From an uncultured bacterium (GTDB lineage Bacteria > Hydrogenedentota > Hydrogenedentia > Hydrogenedentales > JAEUWI01): a stretch of DNA of 5,994 nucleotides. Position numbers and translations under genes: made by a program. The notes under the pieces were generated by a model. It worked only from the letters and a program-made list of their open reading frames with translations, was not told the DNA's origin and ran no database searches. The stretch is taken from contig CALAXS010000148.1 in the NCBI GenBank assembly GCA_937895305.1, positions 1 to 5,994 on the forward strand, in the 5' to 3' direction. Below are positions 1 to 5,816 of this stretch, one piece after another. How positions within the stretch are numbered: position 1 is the first letter of the stretch; each line of letters starts with the position of its first letter.

Positions 1-2
1 CG

Positions 3-1727
3 GGCCTGCCGCTGGAGCAGTATGCGCAAAAGCATATCTTTGACCCGCTACAGATGAATAATACGATGTTTCGACCACCAGCGAAATTGAGAGAAGCCTG
101 TGCTGCTACAGAATTTTGTGAGTGGCAAAAACGCATCATCCAGGGGGAGGTCCATGATGAGAACACGCGCGCAGTAGGTGGGGTAACGGGTGCTGCGGGT
201 CTGTTTTCGACGACGGGTGATTTGGCGATTTTTTGCCGGGCCTTGTTGAAGGGTGAGATGGTTAAGTCGGAAACATTGGATAAAGCGCTGGCACGAAATC
301 AGGTGCCGTGTTATCCCTTGCAGGGGTTGGGGTGGCAATTGGGGGGCTGGGACACGAGTTCGCGGGGCTTTTTGCCCAGTCGCCAGGCCCTGGGACATAC
401 GGGCTGGACGGGCACGGCCATACACATGGACCGGGCGACGGGAAATATTGCCATACTGTTGGGGAATACGTGTCATTTGTCGCGCAAGACGCGGAACAAT
501 GGGTACTACCGTCGCACTTTTTATTTTGGTGTGCGCGATGCCCTGTATGCGGGCAAGACCAATACACACTATGGTCTGGACCGTTTGGTGAAGGAGGGTT
601 TCTCAGCGTTGCGTGGAAAACGCTTTGGTCTGTTAACGAATCATGCTGCGGTGGATCAGTATGGAACCCATATACTGGATCTGTTGCCGCTGGGCAGTGG
701 CTTGCAACTGAAGTATCTGTATAGCCCGGAGCATGGGATTCGCGGGAATGCGGAGGCGGGTGAAAAAGTTGCGGGACAGGCAGGTCGGGTTCCGGTGGTA
801 AGTCTCTATGGAGAGGCCAAAGCACCGCCTGTGGCGCAGTTGAAGGAAATAGATACGCTGGTCATCGATTTGCAGGACATCGGCGTGCGTTATTACACGT
901 ATATGGCGACGATGCTGGATTGTATGCGTGCGTGTGCGGAAAACAATGTGGCGGTGATGGTATTGGATCGGCCGAATCCGCTGGGGGGGGAAGTTGTGGA
1001 AGGGCCTGTGGCGACGCAGTACGGATCGCATGTGTGTTGTGCGCCCATCCCGGTGCGCCATGGCATGACTATGGGTGAGTTGGCCCTGTTTTTCAAGGAG
1101 CAGGTACTGGAGGCGAAGAAGCTGGAAGTGGAAATCGTGAAGCTGGATAGCTGGGAAGCGAAATATTTACACCATCAGTGTGACCTAAGCTGGACCGCAC
1201 CTTCGCCCAATATGCCGAGTGCTGCCACGGCGTTGTTGTATGTGGGGACGTGTCTGGTGGAGGGCACGAACATGAATGAGGGGCGGGGTACGGACACACC
1301 GTTTCATGTCTTCGGCGCGCCATGGCTGGATGCGGAAAAAGTGATTGCCAGTATGGGGGCGGAGGATATGCCGGGCTGTCGACTGGAGGCAGTGACCTAT
1401 ACCCCGCGCTCCATTCCGGGTAAGTCGGCCAACCCTAAATTTATGGATGAGGCGTGTCAGGGGATACGCATTCATATTCGAGATGCCCATCAGGTACGTG
1501 CATTTCGGATGGCGATTGCGATGCTGGGACTGATTCAGGAACGGCATGGGGACCAACTGAAGTTTGTTCCGTTCTTCGACACGCTGGCAGGGGGTAGCGA
1601 ACTCCGACAGGCCTTGTTGGCGGGTACAGGGGCAGGTCCGTACTTGAACACGAACGCCCTCGCCATGAATCTCTTTGACGCGCAGCGTCCGAGGATTTAT
1701 GAGCGTTCGCGCTTGTTACCACGTTAG
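3..1727 (+). CDS. Serine hydrolase (beta-lactamase family) fused to NamZ-type exo-beta-N-acetylmuramidase (DUF1343/GH171), 5' partial
   Basis: The frame is open from the left edge, so the true start is outside the window; the first internal ATG (54) lies inside a conserved stretch (IFDPLQMNNTMF) and is not the start. The first ~185 visible residues are the C-terminal half of a class C beta-lactamase-like serine hydrolase: the 'GEVHDENTRAVGGVTGAAGLFST' type block falls near 150-220 and the HTG triad (the KTG-box equivalent) is at 396-404. The SxxK and YxN motifs must lie upstream. From about 570 to the stop there is a complete DUF1343 domain of ~385 residues. Its hallmarks are SPEHG (E codon at 729), DLQDIGVRYYTY, LDRPNPLGG, RHGMTMGELA, SPNMP and EGTNMNEGRGT. 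Family knowledge: NamZ removes MurNAc from the non-reducing ends of peptidoglycan fragments, and in Bacillus subtilis its gene is clustered with nagZ and amiE, a beta-lactamase-fold muramyl-alanine amidase. I infer a bifunctional enzyme that strips the peptide and releases MurNAc. Localisation cannot be judged without the N-terminus. It converges on the minus-strand sugar genes. Confidence 0.9.
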   Translation, partial: GLPLEQYAQKHIFDPLQMNNTMFRPPAKLREACAATEFCEWQKRIIQGEVHDENTRAVGGVTGAAGLFSTTGDLAIFCRALLKGEMVKSETLDKALARNQVPCYPLQGLGWQLGGWDTSSRGFLPSRQALGHTGWTGTAIHMDRATGNIAILLGNTCHLSRKTRNNGYYRRTFYFGVRDALYAGKTNTHYGLDRLVKEGFSALRGKRFGLLTNHAAVDQYGTHILDLLPLGSGLQLKYLYSPEHGIRGNAEAGEKVAGQAGRVPVVSLYGEAKAPPVAQLKEIDTLVIDLQDIGVRYYTYMATMLDCMRACAENNVAVMVLDRPNPLGGEVVEGPVATQYGSHVCCAPIPVRHGMTMGELALFFKEQVLEAKKLEVEIVKLDSWEAKYLHHQCDLSWTAPSPNMPSAATALLYVGTCLVEGTNMNEGRGTDTPFHVFGAPWLDAEKVIASMGAEDMPGCRLEAVTYTPRSIPGKSANPKFMDEACQGIRIHIRDAHQVRAFRMAIAMLGLIQERHGDQLKFVPFFDTLAGGSELRQALLAGTGAGPYLNTNALAMNLFDAQRPRIYERSRLLPR

Positions 1728-1747
1728 GCATTTCGACTCTTCTTGTC

Positions 1748-1767
1748 ATTCTCGTGTAGACGGGAAT
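1748..1767. repeat. Short stem-loop, possible relic of a dispersed intergenic repeat
   Basis: An imperfect inverted repeat lies 20 bp after the hydrolase stop: arms ATTCTCGT (1748-1755) and ACGGGAAT (1760-1767), eight pairs including one G-U, around a GTAG loop. It resembles the 'GTCATTCCCGCG...CGGGAATC' type of dispersed repeat seen in many bacterial genomes; that likeness is from memory and was not searched. No T-run follows on either strand, so it is not a canonical intrinsic terminator, though it could protect the 3' end of the convergent transcripts. Confidence 0.45.
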
Positions 1768-1832
1768 CTCCGCGTAAGCATGATTTGCCCATGTCGGGAC
1801 TGAAGCCGTAGCATTACCCGTCGAATACGCCT

Positions 1833-1889
1833 GTTTTCCGGAGCAGAGCTCCGGGGTATGCATTCCCAAGCAGAGCTTGGGAACGAGGA
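1833..1889. repeat. Double-hairpin dispersed repeat, copy A
   Basis: This 57-bp element matches 4138-4194 at 52 of 57 positions in the same orientation. It consists of two adjacent stem-loops. The first has perfect 7-bp arms CCGGAGC (1838-1844) and GCTCCGG (1848-1854). The second has perfect 9-bp arms TTCCCAAGC (1863-1871) and GCTTGGGAA (1875-1883). Both have the same AGA loop inside an identical AGCAGAGCT core, and an ATGCAT palindrome (1858-1863) sits between them. It lies in the gap between two convergent genes and ends 23 bp short of the TIM-barrel gene stop. It has the look of a REP/BIME-like non-autonomous element. No T-tract follows either hairpin, so factor-independent termination is not evident. 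Confidence 0.8.
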
Positions 1890-1912
1890 TCAAACCATTT
1901 ATCGCTTAACGC

Positions 1913-2839
1913 CTAAGCCTCAAAGACCTCTTTGCAATGTTGCAGTGAATCGCGTAGCGCAGATTCGAGTTGTGCATCACTGTAGTCGCGTCCGGTCTTG
2001 GGGCCACCAATTTCGAGATAAGCAATCAGGTGGTCCACGGGCAACTGGTCCTGGTTATCAACAAGCAACGCCTTGAACTCTTTCAGATTGATAATGCCGC
2101 GTTCGCGTTCCTGCGCATCAAAACCAAAGGTGGACTCGAATCGTGCATCGGTGTTCTTCAGGTGCAGCTCGGTAAGCCAGGGGAGGGACGCCAGGATTAG
2201 ATCCTGGGGGGAGTGAATCACGTTGCCATCGCAATTAGCGTATCCATGGGAGATGTCGCCACAGAAGCCAATGGGCACAGTGTGTTCGGGATGGGCATGG
2301 TGGTAGGCCATGAGGGCTTCGGCCATGTAGCGCATCTCATCGGGCAGGGTCGGTGGCTCGGCCAGGCAGGACATGGGTTCGATGGTGAGATAGTCGAGGC
2401 CTTGATGTTTGGCATGGGTCATGGGAGTGTTCATGTGCTTAATGTAGTTTTCCATACCCGTGTCTTTATAGTCCATGGTGTCACGCATGACCGCGCCGGG
2501 ATTGGAACCGACTTGGGCGGCACCCAGCAGGGAACCCACTTCGATGAGCCGTGCAAAGTTATTGTGCGCCACTTCGCTGAACGCGGGTTCTTCGCGGAAG
2601 AAGCCGCCGAGCTCGCGGTGTGCGGTAAACATACTGCTGATCTGCAGGCCATGGTCTTCGGCTTGTTTCCTCAGATCGACAAACCATTGGTCGGGCAGCT
2701 GATAGATCTCGAAGAATGTCCCCATCTGCACATATTTCACGCCTTCGTCGGCGAGGATACGGAAGAGCCACTCGTAGGTATAGCGGTACTCAATGGGGTC
2801 ACTTTTAATACCAAGTGAAATCTTTAAGGGTTCAGTCAT
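1913..2839 (-). CDS. TIM-barrel sugar isomerase/epimerase (xylose isomerase-like, AP endonuclease family 2 fold)
   Basis: This 308-residue soluble protein, with no signal peptide or membrane segment, has the size and pattern of the xylose isomerase-like TIM-barrel family. A divalent-metal tetrad can be proposed at the ends of successive strands: E154 (LTIEPM), D195 (GFCGDISHGY), H226 (ELHLKNTD) and E276 (AYLEIGG). D195 is followed three residues later by H198, the same DxxH spacing as in D-tagatose 3-epimerase. These assignments are from motif reading, not alignment. The likely role is epimerising or isomerising a free or phosphorylated keto-sugar in the cytoplasm; the substrate cannot be read from sequence. 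The ATG start is well supported by AGGAAG (2845-2850) five bases upstream. It lies 30 bp downstream of galK and is surely co-transcribed with it. Alternatives in the same fold include inosose dehydratase- or hydroxypyruvate isomerase-like enzymes. Confidence 0.85.
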   Translation of the reverse strand: MTEPLKISLGIKSDPIEYRYTYEWLFRILADEGVKYVQMGTFFEIYQLPDQWFVDLRKQAEDHGLQISSMFTAHRELGGFFREEPAFSEVAHNNFARLIEVGSLLGAAQVGSNPGAVMRDTMDYKDTGMENYIKHMNTPMTHAKHQGLDYLTIEPMSCLAEPPTLPDEMRYMAEALMAYHHAHPEHTVPIGFCGDISHGYANCDGNVIHSPQDLILASLPWLTELHLKNTDARFESTFGFDAQERERGIINLKEFKALLVDNQDQLPVDHLIAYLEIGGPKTGRDYSDAQLESALRDSLQHCKEVFEA

Positions 2840-2869
2840 AGGAACTTCCTGATTTGAGTAGCGATTGGG

Positions 2870-4039
2870 TTATTGAACCAGACCCGCACCGAGTGCTGCA
2901 TCAGTGATGATGCATTCACCTTTGATTCCTGTAGTGTCAGTGTATTTATTCATTAATTCATTTACAAAATTGTCTACGGCTGTGGTCTTCACGAGATTGA
3001 CTGTACAACCCCCGAAACCTGCTCCGGTCATGCGTGCGCCATAACACCCCTCAAGACCACGTGCACTATCGTTCATGGCCATAAGACCGTCGCAGCTGAC
3101 TTCATAGTCATGCACCAGGCTGGAATCGGAGGAGTTCATGAGCTGGCCCAGTTTAACCGCGTCGCCTGCCTTGAGGGCTTCTGCTGCTGCGAGGGTGCGG
3201 GTGTCTTCACTCACCACGTGTCGAGCGCGACGGAATGCGGTGAGGTCCATGTCTTCGCGACAGGCCATGAGCTCATCTTGTGTGAAATCGCGTAGATGGG
3301 TTGCCTGACGATTAAATTTCTGGTTGAGCGCTTCCACTGCGGTGGCACATTCACCAACGCGTTCGTTGTATTTGGAATCGGTGAGTGCGCGCTGGATGCA
3401 GGTGTTGGCAATAACGAAGGTGCAACCCTTGAGGGTGAGTGGGATTTGCGTGCATTCAAGGCTACGACAATCAAGTAGTAGCGCGTGATTGGCCTGGGCG
3501 CAACGGATGATGTATTGGTCCATGATGCCACTACTAAGTCCAAGAAAATCGTTTTCTACGCGCTGTCCGAGGAGGGCACCATCATCGCCATTGAGCTTAA
3601 ATCCGCCCAGTTCTTCGAACATCGCCAGGGCCGCCATTTCTATACTGGCTGAACTACTAAGGCCACAGCCGAGGGGCACGTCGCCCATGATAAGTACGTC
3701 AGCACCCAATACAGGTTTGTCTAAAACGTGGAGTTCATGGGCTACCCCCGCGAGGTAATCCAGCCAGGACTCACTGGGGTTCCGACTGGGATTGCTCAGA
3801 TCCATCTCGGTACTGCGGTCAAGATTGGCCGCATAGGCATGGAGAACAGTATCGGTTCGTGGACGGACGGCCATGAAGGTGGCACGGTCGATGGCCATGG
3901 GCAACACATAGCCGTGGTTATAGTCGGTGTGCTCACCAATCAGGTTGACGCGACCGGGTGCCCGAATAACGAAAGCAGGTGCATCGCCGAATTTTTCTTC
4001 AAAGGCCGTAGCAACGGCCCGGGCAGTCAGGATACTCAC
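2870..4039 (-). CDS. galK: Galactokinase
   Basis: This is a GHMP-family kinase of 389 residues, the usual galactokinase length. It would phosphorylate alpha-D-galactose with ATP to galactose 1-phosphate, the first committed step of the Leloir pathway, in the cytoplasm. All three family motifs are present. The galactokinase signature RVNLIGEHTDYN is at 30-41, with sugar-contact residues R30, E36, H37 and D39 by analogy with characterised enzymes. The phosphate-binding loop GDVPLGCGLSSSAS is at 119-132, and the C-terminal GAGFGGC motif at about 339-345. The catalytic-base motif GIMDQ places the aspartate at D174. The start is GTG (4037-4039): there is no in-frame ATG before M48, which lies beyond the signature, and AGGA (4050-4053) sits 10 bases upstream of the GTG. 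The next gene, the TIM-barrel enzyme, starts 30 bp after its stop. galT and galE are not in the window, so the fate of galactose 1-phosphate is not shown here. Confidence 0.96.
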   Translation of the reverse strand: MSILTARAVATAFEEKFGDAPAFVIRAPGRVNLIGEHTDYNHGYVLPMAIDRATFMAVRPRTDTVLHAYAANLDRSTEMDLSNPSRNPSESWLDYLAGVAHELHVLDKPVLGADVLIMGDVPLGCGLSSSASIEMAALAMFEELGGFKLNGDDGALLGQRVENDFLGLSSGIMDQYIIRCAQANHALLLDCRSLECTQIPLTLKGCTFVIANTCIQRALTDSKYNERVGECATAVEALNQKFNRQATHLRDFTQDELMACREDMDLTAFRRARHVVSEDTRTLAAAEALKAGDAVKLGQLMNSSDSSLVHDYEVSCDGLMAMNDSARGLEGCYGARMTGAGFGGCTVNLVKTTAVDNFVNELMNKYTDTTGIKGECIITDAALGAGLVQ

Positions 4040-4049
4040 CTTTAATGTT

Positions 4050-4053
4050 TCCT
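4050..4053 (-). promoter_or_regulatory. Ribosome binding site supporting the GTG start of galK
   Basis: On the minus strand an AGGA core precedes the GTG at 4037-4039 by 10 bases. With no upstream or nearby ATG in frame, this makes the GTG the best start. The spacing is slightly long, so initiation may be modest. Confidence 0.55.
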
Positions 4054-4079
4054 ATGCTATGAAGACTTCACCGCACCTT

Positions 4080-4102
4080 TCATTGCGAGGAGCGCAGCGA
4101 CG
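4080..4102. repeat. Possible fragment of a dispersed 'CATTGCGAG' repeat
   Basis: The stretch beginning TCATTGCGAGGAGCGCAGCG resembles a short repeat found between genes in many unrelated bacteria, usually ending in a GCAATC complement that would close a hairpin. That closing arm is missing here, where the sequence runs into GGTTAGGTTAGG (4102-4113). The likeness is from memory and only one copy is in the window. It lies 27 bp upstream of the putative galK Shine-Dalgarno. Confidence 0.35.
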
Positions 4103-4137
4103 GTTAGGTTAGGGACGTAGTAAGGTCAAACGATTTT

Positions 4138-4194
4138 GTTCTCCAGAGCAGAGCTCCGGCGTATGCATTCCCAGGCAGAGCTTGGGAATGAGGA
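4138..4194. repeat. Double-hairpin dispersed repeat, copy B
   Basis: This is the second copy of the element at 1833-1889, differing at five positions. Hairpin 1 (4143-4159) carries one A-C mismatch in its 7-bp stem. Hairpin 2 has arms 4166-4176 and 4180-4190, 11 pairs including one G-U, with the same AGA loop. Relative to copy A, the change at 4174 is tolerated as a G-U pair and the T at 4189 lengthens the stem. It lies 17 bp beyond the stop of the minus-strand isomerase and would be in the 3' end of that transcript and the upstream region of galK. No T-run follows. It could act as an mRNA stabiliser or partial attenuator, or be a passive mobile repeat. Confidence 0.8.
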
Positions 4195-4211
4195 ATGTAT
4201 CTGTTTAGAAT

Positions 4212-5801
4212 TTATTGGAAGCGTTTCCGCACATCGCCTGCTACACGGACCTTGATACCGAGGTGACGGCAGGTGGCAATGAGCTCATCCAGTATGTCGC
4301 CGTAGCCGATGGTGATGTGGTTGGACATGTGGCTTGCCATCATCTCGTTCCGGTCATAGCCGGGGATGTGTACATTGGCGATGGGCCATACGGGTGTCGT
4401 CTTGTCGAGACGTTCCTGCACTTCGGCATCGGGCATTTCAATAACTTCACCTGTACCGCAGTCCATACCGAGTTCGCCATTGGCTTCGTATAGTCGGGAC
4501 CAGGTGATGGTGCCGGGTTTGGAAACGCCAGCGCAGGTACCGCCGCCTTTGGGGAAGTACATGGCGGGTTGACGATAGACGTTGGCCTTTTTCCAACCGC
4601 CGAAGTGTTGGGGCGGGGCGGCACCAGAGATGAGTAAGACCCAGACGTATTTGTCTTCCCATTCGCGACCCCATCGTACATCGTGGAGGGTGGTTTCGGG
4701 GTCCATACCTTTGCGTTCGTAGATGTCGTTCATGAGCAACTGGGGTATACCGGAACCGAGGTCACCTTCGTTGAAGTGGACGATGGGCTTGCCTTTGTTG
4801 ATGACTTGTCTGGTAACAGGACTCTTCACGGGAGGGCGGTCTGCATTGTTGAGCATGCCTTCGACGAGGTCAGAGGCAGGGCATTGGCGTACAAGACCGA
4901 GCTGGTAAGGGATACCGATATTGCTGAGGCCGTAGCGTTCGAAGAAGCGCGCAGCCGCAGAGTACATCTTCATTTGCGTGAGCACTTGAGCATGGACGAG
5001 TTCGGTGAAGGTGTCGGTACCCCAATCGAACCAGGTGCCTTTTTTAATGAGCCAGTTCAGGTGCCCTTGTGCTTCTTCATCAGAGATAAGGTCCATCTCT
5101 GCGAGGAGGTCAGATTGGTTGAGGTATTCGATGGGCATCCCTATGGCACCTGTTTTTGCCGGGTCAAGGACAGCGTTGAGCATACCCATACAACCGGGGT
5201 CGAATTGGCCCATGATACGGCGGTTGGTTTTGATGTCCGCAGCGAGTTCTTTACCAAATTTTTCAGCCGCGCGGGAGAGCTTGAGTTTGTCGCCTTTGAC
5301 AATGTGGCTCATGCTGTGGTTAATAGTCCCGGTACGACACCATTCGGTGAGTTTGTCCATGAAGTATTCGTCTTTGGCGAAGGATTCACTCCAGAGGCGG
5401 GAGTGTTCAACGTTGAGGCGGTCGAGGGTACCGGCGTGGTTAAGGAGTGCGACGAGTCCAGGCCAGGTGCCGTCGAAGTTGGCGAGCAGGAGCTTTGGGC
5501 CTTCGTGGGTCTGGAGCGGACCAGAGACGTGGGTTGCATAGGCCCAGCAACTGAGTACGATCACTACGGGGGCCTTGGGGTCGATCTTGGAGAAAACTTC
5601 GGTGCCGTCGCATTGGCGGGTAATAAAGCCGTGCTTACGCTTGGCATCATACTTGGTGACGACCTGCGTCTTGTAGCCAATCCTGGTGAAGGCTTTGCGA
5701 ACATCCTTGAGCGTGTTGTCTTGCATGGGCCAGCATACTTCACATGCAGTGTCGCGGTAGTCGCCGTTGGATACTAAATAGATGGTATTGGATTTTTTCA
5801 T
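4212..5801 (-). CDS. Sugar isomerase of the L-fucose/L-arabinose isomerase group
   Basis: From the ATG at 5799-5801 the protein is 529 residues, between L-arabinose isomerase (~500) and L-fucose isomerase (~590), with no signal peptide. The N-terminal part is Rossmann-like, opening KSNTIYLVSNGDYRDT and followed by VVIVLSCWAYATHVSGP. The C-terminal part has isomerase-like blocks: HFNEGDLGSGIPQLL (E345, D347), LHDVRWG (D374), a glycine-rich PKGGGTCAGVSKPGTITWSR segment and HMSNHITIGYGD (H495). By analogy with the Glu/Asp/His metal site of fucose isomerase, E345, D374 and H495 are candidate Mn ligands; this is inferred from order, not alignment. It would interconvert an aldose and a ketose in the cytoplasm; the exact sugar is unknown. 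An upstream in-frame ATG at 5816 would add MGNRT, but only the 5801 start has a Shine-Dalgarno-like sequence at proper spacing. It is upstream of galK on the same strand, separated by 172 bp. Confidence 0.82.
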   Translation of the reverse strand: MKKSNTIYLVSNGDYRDTACEVCWPMQDNTLKDVRKAFTRIGYKTQVVTKYDAKRKHGFITRQCDGTEVFSKIDPKAPVVIVLSCWAYATHVSGPLQTHEGPKLLLANFDGTWPGLVALLNHAGTLDRLNVEHSRLWSESFAKDEYFMDKLTEWCRTGTINHSMSHIVKGDKLKLSRAAEKFGKELAADIKTNRRIMGQFDPGCMGMLNAVLDPAKTGAIGMPIEYLNQSDLLAEMDLISDEEAQGHLNWLIKKGTWFDWGTDTFTELVHAQVLTQMKMYSAAARFFERYGLSNIGIPYQLGLVRQCPASDLVEGMLNNADRPPVKSPVTRQVINKGKPIVHFNEGDLGSGIPQLLMNDIYERKGMDPETTLHDVRWGREWEDKYVWVLLISGAAPPQHFGGWKKANVYRQPAMYFPKGGGTCAGVSKPGTITWSRLYEANGELGMDCGTGEVIEMPDAEVQERLDKTTPVWPIANVHIPGYDRNEMMASHMSNHITIGYGDILDELIATCRHLGIKVRVAGDVRKRFQ

Positions 5802-5808
5802 TGTTCTA

Positions 5809-5814
5809 TTCCCC
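5809..5814 (-). promoter_or_regulatory. Ribosome binding site that favours the downstream isomerase start
   Basis: On the minus strand GGGGAA lies 7 bases before the ATG at 5799-5801 and overlaps the alternative ATG at 5814-5816. No comparable purine-rich box precedes the alternative ATG at normal distance. This supports the 529-residue product over the 534-residue one. Confidence 0.5.
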
Positions 5815-5816
5815 AT

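Noticed and set aside
48..825. Minus-strand open frames of 173 and 187 codons opposite the hydrolase part of the fusion gene.
   Set aside because: They are rich in Pro, Arg, His and Ser with no family pattern, while the plus strand carries the conserved beta-lactamase-family and NamZ motifs throughout.
1838..1883. The hairpins considered as a bidirectional intrinsic terminator between the convergent genes.
   Set aside because: Neither strand has a T-tract right after the stems, and the same unit recurs at 4138-4194 between co-directional genes, which fits a dispersed repeat better.
2213..2818. A 201-codon open frame on the plus strand opposite the TIM-barrel gene.
   Set aside because: Its composition is rich in Gly, His and Val, as expected of a mirror of a real coding frame, and its start has no Shine-Dalgarno. 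The opposite strand is a convincing enzyme.
4101..4129. A possible galK promoter on the minus strand, with TTGACC (4124-4129) as the -35 box.
   Set aside because: At 16-18 bp spacing the -10 candidates (such as TAACCG) match the consensus poorly, and the organism's sigma-factor preferences are unknown.
1833..4194. The two repeat copies considered as ends of a mobile element carrying galK and the TIM-barrel gene.
   Set aside because: There is no transposase or integrase between them and no target duplication, and the copies are 57-bp palindromic units of the kind usually scattered through a genome. The intervening genes look native.
4683..5777. A 364-codon open frame on the plus strand lying entirely opposite the isomerase gene.
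   Set aside because: It has no recognisable motif or ribosome binding site and is fully antisense to a gene with clear family blocks. It is best explained by codon bias on the opposite strand.
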